A stretch of 64,000 nt of DNA from assembly GCA_018466975.1 (NCBI GenBank), contig CM031553.1, forward strand, positions 1,116,001 through 1,180,000, written 5' to 3'. The stretch comes from Sparassis latifolia. Taxonomy: Eukaryota; Basidiomycota; Agaricomycetes; Polyporales; Sparassidaceae. Of this stretch, positions 25,706 through 36,902 are shown piece by piece; position 1 is the stretch's first letter; each line of letters opens with the position of its first letter. The notes under the pieces are model-generated. The model did not search any database, was not told the origin of the DNA, and worked only from the letters and a program-made list of their open reading frames with translations. Position numbers and translations under genes: made by a program.

Positions 25706-26580
25706 TTTGAGAATTTAGCCGGCCAGACGACAACGAGAATCAATCCAGGAGCCTGTAGCAAGGATGGGCGTGCGGAGGAGGAGACCGGCGTCTGCCTGAA
25801 ATTCTGAGGAATTTTCTCAGCCACAATTTTATTTGCACAAACCAAATGCTGATGCATGCACCAGGCCCTTATCCAGTTCTCGACAGCAGCACTACCGCAA
25901 AAGTCAACTTTTGGTAGCTCCCTTATCTTCTTAATTGAGGAGGTCCTCTTTCTCATTTGGGCAATTAAAATCAATAAGGGTGAATAATGGAGGAATAGGA
26001 GAAGCTTGAACCTCCTTATTTTTCCTTAATGAAGGAAAATAACTCCGATAAGCAAAAGTTTTGACTTTTGCTGATGCAGTCTGTCACACCACAAAATGTG
26101 TGGGCACTCTGACTATAGGTGTAGTGCGCATGGCAAATTAATTAAATTAATTCAAGAGGAAGAAGAGAATACACAACAAGTGAAGGCCTGTCTTCCTCCC
26201 TTCAAGGGACATCCTACACAAGATTTAACGAGGCTCTCTGCTTGTCCGAAAAGAGGACCTTAAATTAAGACTGGGCACTCAATCTAATCAAATCTTTCTG
26301 CTGGAGGTTCTTGTCTGATCATTGTTGTCATTTGTTATATTCCTAGTACCAGCATTCTGCAGACTCTCTGAAGTTGGGAGCTTCACTAAGTGCTAGTGTG
26401 CTACCTTTTGCCATGCTGAGATCTGTATGTTGAAGAATGCATGCCTATTGGATTCAGTGAATCAATAGTGCACTTGTGGGCAGTTTGAATGTTACTCAAA
26501 ATTTTCAGTGCTGTGAGGCCACAAAAATATATGTGGCAGCCTGTGAGGTATATTGATAATACTAAAATATTTACATACCA
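25706..26580. other. AT-rich flank of RPO41 and start of the transposon nest
   Basis: No gene is visible. The base composition falls sharply to AT-rich beyond about 25900. Small hairpins occur (for example CAAAAGTTTTGACTTTTG near 26057). Confidence 0.45.
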
Positions 26581-27192
26581 CTGCCTACATCAGGAAAACC
26601 CAACTTTCTCTTATGGACTTATTTAGACTTTTGGGTCTGAGAACCCTTATTTAAGGCCATAAGGCCCTGTTCGGGATCCCGATAATCCGGCCGCTGTAGA
26701 ATCCTCTGCCCGCCAAAAGTTAAATGGACTCCAGAATGCCCAATATGGCTACAGATAAGATGAGATCCCATGTTGCCGGGGATTTGCCGCTCACGTGTTA
26801 AAGTCGAGACTGGTCACAACAGACCGAGACTGATGTGGAATTAGCCAATCGGTTGCTCAGCAAATCACACCCCTTCCCAATGAAGATGTCGGTCAGGGCT
26901 CGGTTGAGGCTCGGGCACCTAAGCTAGGGTTAGAGGCTCTGGGCCAACGGTCTTTTCATCACATGACAGGTGTGCGATAATCTCTGCACTGTTTTGGGAC
27001 ATTGCTAGAGCGGCTCTATAATGATTATCGGGATCCCGAACAGGGCCTAAGTGTTCAAATAAGTCGAATTTCAGACACTCAGAGAATATGCCTTACGCCC
27101 TTTTTGTCCTTATATCCTTAAATAAGGACCATAAGTCCATTTAAGTTATTTAAGTGTCCTTTTAAGGAAAAGTGGGGTTTTCCTGATGTATG
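26581..27192. repeat. older inverted repeat enclosing a MITE
   Basis: The sequence TACATCAGGAAAACCC at 26585-26600 recurs inverted at about 27176-27192, followed on both arms by related CTTT-rich and TTAAG-rich sequence. This suggests an older foldback element into which the TAA-flanked MITE at 26663 later inserted. Its outer ends were not found. Confidence 0.45.
26663..27047. mobile_element. MITE of PIF/Harbinger type, 385 bp
   Basis: The ends are inverted repeats reading GGCCCTGTTCGGGATCCCGA inward from both sides (extended by TAAT). They are flanked by a 3-bp duplication TAA at 26660-26662 and 27048-27050. A 3-bp TWA target and ends like GGnCCTGTT are what is known for PIF/Harbinger and Tourist elements. 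There is no coding capacity, so it would need a transposase from elsewhere. The ends are almost perfect, which suggests limited decay. Confidence 0.85.
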
Positions 27193-27410
27193 CAATAGAG
27201 CATGCTGACACAATATACAAGCTGGTAAATATAGATACATAGGACTAAAACACCTTGTGTGCTGGGGAAAGTCAATCAATGTCTCAAATGCAGAGATCAC
27301 AGTAAATATATTCAGGCAGCATGTACAGTGTTTCTACATAAACAGGAAACTGCCAACTACCAAGGGAGTGCAGCATTTTGAGTACCATGTTTGTACCCTG
27401 GCTGAAGATA

Positions 27411-27821
27411 CTGTAGCGAAACGACCTTAGGTTCAGTCACGGGTCACAGCCCTTGTGAACTGAACCTATTTGGGCGCTTGTCACAGGTCACAGGTAATTA
27501 TGAACTGGTCCAACAGAATGGTCACAAGCGCTAAATATTCATTTGCGGGCACTTATCTGTAGTGTGAGTGACAGCTGACCCGAATGTGTGAGGCTTTATA
27601 TATTGCATGCTCAGAATCACTGTAGCTTGTACTACCATACAGTCTGGTTGTATAATGAGCCATCAAGCTTGAGGGAAATCCGACTTCCAACCTCCACGGG
27701 CGCCTGCAGCACCAGTGAACTGAACTAGTGTCCCATGTCACACTGACTTGTGAACTGTGAACTAAGTCAAGCCAGCATGTCATGGGTCACACCCTGTGAA
27801 CCTAAGGTCATTTCGCTACAG
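27411..27821. mobile_element. MITE of Tc1/mariner (Stowaway) type, 411 bp
   Basis: The inverted ends begin CTGTAGCGAAA and continue as GACCTTAGGTTCA on both sides, with an outer TA at 27409-27410 and 27822-27823. TA duplication and CT-start ends fit Tc1/mariner elements. Inner parts also pair partly (GTCACAGG and TGTGAACT motifs on both arms). No transposase is encoded. Confidence 0.82.
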
Positions 27822-27928
27822 TATGGGCGGTATAAGAATTAGTCAGCAAGTTCTGCACCAAAACGAGTAAGTCTCCTGGCCCAAATGCAGTAAGTCAATT
27901 CAAACTCAGTTAGGACCTAGTAGCACTA

Positions 27929-28102
27929 CTATGCCAGACCGCTCAGTCGGCGCACCTCCCTACTCGGCGCACCATATATAGGCAAGAAATATGCGTTACG
28001 CGAGATCAGGCGCCCACATCCAAGCCCAATGGTGCTCTCTGATTGGTGGAAACCCTGAAAGTGCTGATTAGGGGGGTGCACCGACTGAGTGGTCTGGCAT
28101 AG
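27929..28102. mobile_element. small TA-flanked inverted-repeat element, 174 bp
   Basis: The ends read CTATGCCAGACC then CTCAGTCGG and its diverged partner inward from both sides, with TA at 27927-27928 and 28103-28104. The arms pair over about 27 bp with two or three mismatches. This is a short Tc1/mariner-like MITE, unrelated in sequence to the one at 27411. Confidence 0.78.
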
Positions 28103-28668
28103 TACACCTATAGTTAGAGTGCCAAATGTAATCAAAGTCATGGGAATAACCCAATATTTCTCTTCAGCTCGCCTGCAGCATGTTACCGTTCGATAGTTAG
28201 CGCACCACTCGATCTCTCTCTAAGTGGTCATTTTTGTCCAAATACCTCACCTATATAAGATATGCCTCATTCATACGTGACCACTCCATGTGGCAACTGA
28301 TTTGCATTCTCTTCGACAACAACATTAATTAAAGAAAATCGGCTCTGGCAGAAATTATGGTATTCGCCACAGCTAAAATTGTGCGAGAACTGATTCTTCA
28401 GAGCATCGAGGTGTGAGGAGAATCGACGGGAGTCTCCTTATAGTGGTAGGGTAGTTAGGTCCTAACGGAGTTCGAAAAACCTAACCTAGCGGCGCGGCCG
28501 GGCCTGACACAGGGGACACAGTCACTGCCAGCTTTGTCAGCTCGCGCGCGTCACACTAGCGCTAAGGATGCGTCTACTGGTCTCCTGCCCCGTCTCACTC
28601 TCCTTCTCGAATTTGCCAGCTCTATCCTCTACCATATCGTCGCACTAAGTCTTCTAAATTACATCGGC

Positions 28669-31600
28669 ATGCAACCCAACCCTCCGAAAAAATGCGGACA
28701 TCCTAAAGGCTCCAAGAACAAGCCCGGTGTGAAGAATGTCGGTCGACCGCGGAAAGACGGCCAACCTCTGCATCAGAGCAGCACACCGTGTAAGTCCCCT
28801 TGATGTGCATGCTGGATTATTCTGATGCACCTGTCACCTCTAGCTGCACTTCCGATGTTTGCAGAGCCTCGAGATGATGCTCCAGCTCCGTGCCAGCGCA
28901 AGGAACCAGGGTCATCAAGACCTCAGGATGATGGTGAGTCCCTGCGCGCTACTATGTGCATGCTGCGTCATTCTGATGCGCGCGGCCTTGGATAGCTCAA
29001 GATGATCTCTGAGCTCCATGCCAGCACAAGGAGCCGGAGTCTTCGCTACCTCGGAATGATGGTGAGTCTAGCGCGCCACTAGCCTTTTTATTTTCGACTC
29101 ATTCAGTGTCTGATACTTCTCGCAGCCAATTCTAATATTAACAACATAGCCACTCCTTCTACCTCTGTCCCTGGTACTCAACGGCAAATTTCTGCCGGTT
29201 CGACATTTGCGAACAGGCGGGGCCGACGAATGTCCCTTGATGATACCGGTACGTTAGTTGGGCCTTGCTCGGTCATAGTTCTAATACTCTCGCATTTTTT
29301 TTTGCAGTGAACATTGAGGAAGATGCACCCTCGCCAAGCATAGGGATCTCAAGTGGGCCGGCGGAGAATGCATCAATGCAGCTAAAGCCATCGCCATCAA
29401 CCGAGACTCCATCCACCCAAGCCGATGGAGCATCGGCATGATTGTCTAATGCACGTCAAGGTCAGTTCGCACGCTGCCCATTCTTTGACACGTCATTGAC
29501 TGGACCACACCAGTTACAGGTAGAGCTTGTCAACGTTGACCAGGCATACAGCCGCCGCCGTATAACATGAGTGGTGTGTACTAATCATGCGCTAACTCCT
29601 TACATGGTCTGACATTGTTGTATGCAGATATTATCAACAATCCTCATGGCTCCGACTTCTCTGCAGGCCGGCTCGAGCCATCCAGCATCAACGATACTGA
29701 GCAGACCGAAGGAGATGAGATGGACAATGAATTTCGTCCTATTGGAGATGATGACAACGGAATTGAATTGGACGCACAAGGGGAGCCATCAGAAGCAGAG
29801 GACAGTGAGGAGAGACGGAGACTCCGTTTGCGCTCCACCATGCCGTTATGGCTCGCGAACGAGTACGAGGCTGTGCGAGACAAGCTCACTAAGGAAATTG
29901 ACAAGACCGCTATCAGCCGTACTTCGAATGGCCGACTGGATTGCTACACGCAAGGCTCCTTCTACGAGACGGTCTCCAATCCCTACCTCCTTGCAAATTC
30001 ATCTTTTCAGGTAGATCCTGCTGTGTTCTATCAACCTATCTTTTTCATCTGGCTACCACACTGCCTCCTCGGGGATCGCATACCGTGCCCAGCATGTCAT
30101 AAGGCTGGACGGCTCTCCCGAGATGGCAAGACGGTCTTCTTGCAGAAGCATGGCTGGGTGGACAAGCCGCGCCGTGTCGTTGACATTGATCATTGTGAAT
30201 ACATTATTGGATATCGCTATCGATGCGGTAACCGGCTGCACTGTGGCCGAACCTATCGCAGCTGGAGTCCAGCCATTCTGGACATCCTCCCAAAGGCACT
30301 TGCAGCACAGTTCACTTTCCGGCTCACCTTCCACAGCGGGCTCACCGACAAGCTCGCATTATTGTTACGTGACTCGTTCCGCTCTGGAATGGGCGCAGAG
30401 ACGTTCACGAAAACAATTCAATCACTTCATTATCACCGATATGACCAGCTGCATCTTCAATACTTGGAAATGATTAAGGACCGCAAGGATGGGAATCTCG
30501 GCATGTTCTTTGTGAAGTGCTCTCCCTTTAGTGCATTTGGAGACCGAAATGGATATGCAGGCTTTGTTCCGATGGCGGAATATTTCCGCCAGTTTTATGA
30601 CACTCTCATTGAATCCTGGGCTTCGGAGATGCAACAGTGTATTGCTATGCTGTCAGCTCGTGTGCTCTCAGTTGACCACAGCTTCAAGGTGAGCTTCAAT
30701 TGATCCCAAGTTCTTGATAAAAGTGTTGATTCATTTGTTGCAGGTCACAAAGCGTATGGCACGGGTCAATGGTACACCGGTGTTTAGTGCTCTTCATTCC
30801 ACCGTAAATGAGTACAGTGAGATCCGTGCCATGACCCTGACTCCAACAAAGGCGCATGATCAGATCATGCCGATCCTTGCGACAATTCCAAAGTCACTGG
30901 AGCAATTTGTGTCACGGGGGCCAGTCGCGCCACCGTACATCCGGTTCGTTGTCGTCAGTGACTGGGCCTTTGCAAGGTCTCAAGTCAATCGAGAGGGGTC
31001 CGACCTCCAGTCATAGCGATGACCAGAGGTCGGCCCAGTGGAGCAGTCTTATGAACGCTTGGCCGCTGTCTGCAGACCAAGGTCAATTCGTCGCACAGAT
31101 GTAAATGGTAAAACTGGTTGATGTGTAACCAGGACAAGATGGGGACTCCAGCTTGTCCTGTCGGTCTTATATACAAGTACAGGCGTCTGTCTACCTGTAA
31201 TACTAGAACTACGATTGGTCCATCGGTATCAATACAAGGGCACAGGGTTCGTATACCTGTCCCACGGTCGTGAGAATGCTGAGTCAGTCATGACTCTGCG
31301 TGAGAGACAATCTGTCCATATGGGGAATAGGTCGTGCTGCAAAGACAAGGCAGCAGCGAGGTCGTCGTGCGTCTAGCGCATGTATCAGGGTCTAGGGTCA
31401 TGCCCATAAGGTTCGGTATCTGTATTGTAAGGGTAAGGCAGAGGTGAGGCGTACATGCCTTTGTCGCATGTGTGATAGGAAGCGCGTCCTAGGTCTGGAT
31501 CTTGTACATGAGGTAAACATGCCTTGAGCACAAGGTGCATATCATCAGATGATCTGGTAGATCCGTGCCGGATAGATAAGGGCGATGACCATGATGACAT

Positions 31601-34600
31601 CATGGTCATGTGGTCAGTGATGTCATTGTCACATGGTCAATCTAGGCTCTGTGACGTCATTGTCACATGATCGGTAAAGGTAAAGGCGGAAGTCGTCCGC
31701 GCGTTCCTCAGAGAGGAGCTTTGTAACAATTTGGGCATACACTGACAGAGTGCATTTATACCGACAATGTTCATGCTGATAAGCGGAAGTTGGAACAAGC
31801 ATTTCCATCACTCCTGCAGGGACTGACACCTGTTCCGGAGTACTCTAAACTTGCTCCACTCACTCTTCCTGATCATTGGTCAGTTGTACACCTGTCAAAT
31901 ACTCATCAAGTCAACTTGCGCCTGAATGCTATCATGAACCATCGGTCAAATGCTAGCTCGGTTGTTGTTGCATTTGACATGGAATGGCCTGTTGATTTAT
32001 TCACTGGTATACGTGGGCCCGTTGTGATTATCCAGATTGCATACCATGACTGTATATACTTGATCAAGGTATGAATTCAACTAATCCATACCTTTAAGCT
32101 GCTGACTTACAGTGTTGTCTAGACACTGTCATTTATCCAGAATGGCCAGTTACAATTACCACATGCACTTCTTACTTTTTTGCGCTCGTCAACATACAAG
32201 AAAGTTGGCATCAATATTTCTGCTGATTTCAAGAAGCTGCAGGCTGACTGCAGATTTACTGCAAAAGATACAGAGTTCAGTGGTCAGGTCGAGCTTGGGA
32301 CATTCACTGTTAGGCGAAATGCTGCAAAGCGCAAGAATACGAGCCTTGTCGATTTATCTGCCTCGATTTTGTGATGCGCCTTGATCAAGGACCCCACAAT
32401 TCGGGTCAGCACTCATTGGAGTGATCCGGAGTTATCACAGAGCTTCCTCAATTATGCTGCTCTTGATGTTTTTGCTATCTGGGAGATCTACCGTCGTCTA
32501 AGCTGCATGGACGTCTCGCAGCCTATCACTGCAGAGTCACCTGGTGGCACTGCTGTCACACTCTACTCAACAGACGGAACACCGGTGGCATCAGGCATTA
32601 TAGCGCTGGACCGTCGACCAACTAATTTACATGGCGTGAACATTACGAACAGTCGGGTCATTGTTACCATTTCCAATATTCGCGTTCCCGGCTATATCCA
32701 CCCGGCGTATTTGTGTCCATCTCAGAAGGCAACCGCTATCTCCACCATGGGGACACCACCATTTTCAATTGTTGCATATGCCAAGTATCTTCGCACATCC
32801 CCTTTGAGCCAACACAATCCCGAGAGCGCACAGACCGAAACTCATTCCCAAGATGAAGAATCCAGATCTGATATGCCTCGCGCATCGCAGCAGTCAGGTT
32901 CAGATTTTGTCTCTTCAAGACATGTGCTCTCACTGCCAGAGATGACGACATACATTCCGGAACCAGTTTTGGAGACTGGCCTTCTTGGTGACTCAGAGGA
33001 GGAGTCCACCGGTGATGGCCAGACAGTCGCAGAGTCAGCGCGTGATCCGAAGGCTGAAGCTGCTGTATGTGAACTTTTACTCCAATCTGAAGATCTCGAC
33101 CCGTCAAATCATGAAGCCATTCGCTCACGCGTGCTGGGTGACATATGGCTTGCGACGGCCATTTGCAAGAGCATTGAGTGCAGCGATGTTTATCCCGGAT
33201 CTCGAGGATAAGGCCGCAGTTGAGACTGTCCTACGAAATCTGGGTCTGTCATACAATTCCAAAGTCCTGTCACAGCCGCACTGGGTCCTGCAACGTGTTA
33301 GACGCTATGTGCCTCCTCCGGAGATTTTGTTTCCTCGTGTTGCAGCGGTCATCAAGATGTATGGCCCTTTGAAGGACTCCACCACAGGTCTGCCTTTGTT
33401 CAACGAGAAGGCGTGTGAAGTTGCGAAGAACGTCCTCGAGAACATCCGCCTCGGCTACTACTCTGATCCACCGAACGTCCAACTGTACTACAAAAATGGT
33501 GTCGACAAACACGGGCTCGCGTTGTATCATTGTTGCCGTGGGACAAATGATGTTGAAGGCGGTGTACATCAAAATCTCATCCGGCGCTTCTCCTCATTCA
33601 ACATTTCTCCGCGACACGCGGTCAATTCACTCCTTGACTATGTTGTCTCCCATAACATGCAGGTAAGCACATGTAGTATATTTTACAATGTCATCAATTC
33701 TATGACACATCCGGGTCTTTCTCATTACAGGTCGGCACAGTGAATCGCTCTGGTCAGGAATATGTTGGTCATTTTGACGTTCCCTTGAAGAATCAAGTAG
33801 CACGTCTCCTTGACTTGTTGCTGGCTGGTGAGGTATTTGATTCCGATGTGCGCGGCTTGCGAGGAGGCTGGGTGAATGGAAATGATTATGTGAGAGGGGG
33901 TGAGATCTTTGGAATCATGCATTTTGATGCCGCGGTCAAAACTCGCCTGGATATGGACTCTCCCAGCTCCCAATTCGTGAAAGAGCAGCATCCCCGGCAT
34001 CTATATTTGAGCAAGCAGCAGGGTACTCGCATCGCTGTGCTTCCGGTCCATATGCGAGAGGAGCGCGATCTATTCCGTGTGTTTGTAGACTCTTCACCTT
34101 TATTTCAGACACCAGGGCAGCCGGATTGGGTCAAGTTTGCTGCGGAATGGTCCGGACATGCAGACGGTAAAAACGTTCTATAAGGTATGTGCTTAGATCT
34201 TTAATACACAATCTCACCCATTACTGAGCTTTCGCAAGCTTCCGGAACATCTGAAATCACACTACAAGACTTGGAATGATTACTGCAATGAGAACAATTC
34301 AGTAGCACTGAATTTCGAGGCCTGCCAACGAATCCGCGCACTCCTTCAGCCTCACCAACGTGCAAAAAAGACATCAATCCCCACAGCGACACCGCAGAAC
34401 CTTGGTGATGTGCTTCATTTGACAGGACCGAGCCAGACGACCGGTGAGCTGGAGATCAATCGGTGGACAGTCGGAAAATTACTCGCCGAACATCGACTCT
34501 TCCAATCTGCAATCCAGTATCGCTACAGCGACGACGCTGCAATTATTGGCGGCACGCACTCAAATAACGGATCATCAAGCCACGGCACAAAAAGACCTGC

Positions 34601-34903
34601 AACCGTTGATGGTCTCACAATGGACAGCAGGCCACCGAAGCGTGCAAAAGACTCCACAGAGACCGCGAAACGGGTGCGACACTGCACATACTGCGGGAGT
34701 CCGGAATGCAAAGGCCGTTGGGGCGTCAAGTACTGTCCCGTCCTAGTCGCAGAGAACGCGGCGCGAAACCAAGTGAGTGTCCAATTGCTGTGCACTGTCG
34801 CGATGGCTAAACTTCAACAACATAGGTACAAGACAATGAGACAGGAGACAGTCAAGGAGATGCAGCGTTGAATGACGGCGAGGCAAGAAACCGGTGAACG
34901 CAG
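28669..34903 (+). pseudogene. transposase with AT-hooks, Cys clusters and DEDDy exonuclease domain, decayed
   Basis: In order: MQPNPPKKCGHPKGSKNKPG and KNVGRPRKDGQ (AT-hook-like), two short duplicated exons, an acidic linker, then PCPACHKAG...HCEY...CGNRLHCGRTYRSW (zinc-ribbon-like, 30080-30260). Next is an RNase H-fold core beginning LSVDHSFK and continuing FSALHSTVNEYSEI, with YTDNVHADKRKLEQAFPSLL after the insertion. A 3'-5' exonuclease domain follows, with FDMEWPVD (D-x-E, about 31975), GINISADFKKL (Asp) and NYAALDVFAIW (Tyr-x3-Asp, about 32450). A helical region and CTYCGSPECKGRWGVKYCPV (about 34685) close it. The breaks are an insertion at 30950-31754, TGA at 32372-32374, a deletion/frameshift near 33150-33160 and a frameshift near 34170. 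Splice-like joins keep frame elsewhere (for example 33661-33731). Confidence 0.82.
30950..31754. mobile_element. 805-bp insertion in the transposase, LTR-like
   Basis: The transposase frame stops making sense at about 30948 (reading PYIRF) and resumes at 31756 (reading YTDNVHADK). The inserted block starts TGTCGTCAG and ends GAGTGCA, so it has TG...CA ends. It holds a TATA-like TTATATACAAG at about 31167 and no coding frame. That fits a solo LTR. A clean target duplication is not visible (TTCGT on the left, TTTAT on the right). A strong hairpin built on CCGACCTC and GAGGTCGG lies near its left end (30997-31035). Confidence 0.55.
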
Positions 34904-35126
34904 GGTGGTCCAAGTTGACGTGCGCGACAGAGGCAGCAGTCAGGTTTGTTACGGTTGGGTTGTTCGCTTGCAGGCTAGGTCTGAAGCACACGGATATGCT
35001 TGCTCGTTGACGTCTCGAGTCTCGGTATATGTACAATCTACTAATCTCTCTGCGTCCGCGAATTAATTTTAATTAATTTTCTTTCTTTTCTCGACCCTAC
35101 CACTATAAGGAGACTGCCGAATCGAC

Positions 35127-35680
35127 AACACCGGCCACGTGGTAGTAGTCGTGTATGAATGAGGCATATCTTAGCTGAGTAGAGACCAGGAACATGACCA
35201 GAATTTTTCTTACATGCCTTTTCGAAAATTCCAAAAAGGCAAATTTCCGCCGGAGTGGTACAGTATCTTGGGTTTTAGCCTCACAATCGTCGGCGGAAGC
35301 TTTTGGCTGAAACCTCCGGTGGAGTTGCGGCCCGGGTCGTCTTCCCAATGACTTCCCTCCTGACTTTTATCGCCGCCACCACGTTTGCGAACTACAATAC
35401 ATTTTATACTGAGTGCGATCTAAATATTGGTGAGTTCCCATGCCCCATCTCTGCGGTCCGCTCTGGCACTAACTTTGGGAAATAACCTCGGACTCCTACC
35501 GGAAGGTGGAAACTAGAGTGCGAAGCATGGGAGACGCGGTGACATAACTGTTGACGCTGGACAGGTACGTGCAGTCGACCCGTAGACCCTGATCCACTGG
35601 CCGATAACCTCGTAAGTCACAGATAAACAAGGGGAACGATTTTGAGGTGCCATTCCGTCTCTGTCATCTCGACATACACC
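35127..35680. other. flank between the transposon and the SDR gene
   Basis: This contains the right arm of the pre-insertion inverted repeat (35134-35172, GCCACGTGG to GAGGCATATCTT). It is followed by ordinary sequence that should hold the promoter of the gene starting at 35681. Confidence 0.45.
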
Positions 35681-36902
35681 ATGGCGCAATCAGAGAACGT
35701 CGTCCTCGTAACCGGTGCGGCAGGCTGGTTGGGCAGCTTAGTATGCCAGCCTCGCCCCCCTGCGTACCGGCATCTAACGTGAACGTTGCATAGGTATCAA
35801 GGGCGCTGACGGAAGATCCAAAAACGCCCGACGTGCGTCTGATCCTCGCCGATGTTGTCGAGCCCAATGCGCCGTCCGCAAACGCGATCGTGCTCAAAAC
35901 AGACTTGACGGATCCGAGCCAGGTCACCGCGTTGTTCCAAACAGCATACGGGGTGCCCGACACGGTGTATTGTCTCCACGGGATCATGTCCCGTGGGTCA
36001 GAGGACAACTTTGACCTCGGGCTACAGGTGCATTTCCTTCGGTACCTATTTACCGAACTGTTCACTTAGGGAAGGTTTAGGTCAACGTCGAGTCCATACG
36101 ATCTGTGCTGGACGCAGCGCGCCATTGCGGCGCCGCCGTAGGCCGTCAGATCAAATTCATCTTCACGTCATCACTCGCGGTATACGGTGGTACTTTGGTG
36201 AGCGCAATGCAGGTGATCCAAGTGCATGCACCCATTTGACCTGACAGCCTGACCTGGTGACACCCACCACGATTGCGACGCCCGAGAGCGCGTACGGCAC
36301 TGGCAAGCTGATATCAGAGCTGCTCATCAACGAGTACACACGGCGCGGGTATATCGATGGGCGCATCCTCCGCCTCCCAACGATCGTCGTCCGCCCCGGT
36401 GCGCCCTCCGCTGCCACATCATCCTTCCTCTCTGGTACGTGTACTCTCTCGATTTCTCGATCTCATTCCCATCGCGTGCACAGGCATCATCCGCGAGCCG
36501 CTGCATGGCAAACCGTCTGTTTGCCCAATCGGCGACAGCCTGGACTCACCCGCGCTCGAGCTCGCGGCGTGGCTCGCGAGCCCGACGACGACGATCCGCA
36601 ACCTCGTGCGTGCGAAGCACGTCCCCGCCGCTGCATTTCTCCCGCATACTCGCGTCGTGTGCGCGCCCGGGTTCACCGCGACCGTCCGCGAGATGCTCGC
36701 CGCGCTCGAGGCAGTCGGTGGGAAGGAGGCTCTCGCACGCGTCAACTTCAAGGACGACCCTGTCAATCGCCGCGTCGTGAGCTCGTGGCCGGCGCGCTTC
36801 GACAATACGTATGTGCTTGGGCTGGGATTCACCGGGGATCAAGGGGGGATGCGGGCGGTGGTGGAGAGCTTTGCGGAGGAGGTAAAGGCGGGGCGGGCGT
36901 AG
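35681..36902 (+). CDS. NAD-dependent extended SDR, D-erythronate-dehydrogenase-like
   Basis: This is an extended short-chain dehydrogenase/epimerase-type oxidoreductase. It starts MAQSENVVLVTGAAGWLGSL, with the Rossmann motif TGAAGWLG at residues 11-18. It continues RLILADVVEPNAPS and TDLTDPSQVTALFQ (NAD-binding acidic residue region). KFIFTSSLAVYGGTL gives the catalytic Ser and ESAYGTGKLISELLINEY the Tyr-x3-Lys. GRILRLPTIVVRPGAPSAA and a helical C-terminal half follow, ending EEVKAGRA. About four introns are needed and keep frame. The sequence around RPGAPSAATSSFLSGIIREP resembles DenD-type enzymes that oxidise D-erythronate, so a role in four-carbon sugar-acid breakdown is a fair inference. 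Confidence 0.8.

Larger units (their letters stand above)
28428..35118 (+). mobile_element. 6.7-kb DNA transposon encoding a transposase-exonuclease protein
   Basis: The ends are 25-bp inverted repeats with one mismatch (third base); the core AGTCTCCTTATAGTGGTAGG reads inward from both sides. They are flanked by an exact 8-bp duplication GAATCGAC at 28420-28427 and 35119-35126. Inside is one long plus-strand gene (28669 to about 34903) interrupted by an 805-bp insertion. An 8-bp duplication is known for hAT and KDZ elements and 8-10 bp for MULEs. The protein core reads more like a MULE-type RNase H fold, but the whole architecture does not match a family I can name. The flanking DNA was itself an imperfect inverted repeat before insertion. 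Confidence 0.85.

Noticed and set aside
30943..31016. Continuation of the transposase frame past 30950 (reading VVVSDWAFAR)
   Set aside because: It is read-through into the inserted block; the true continuation YTDNVHADK lies at 31756.
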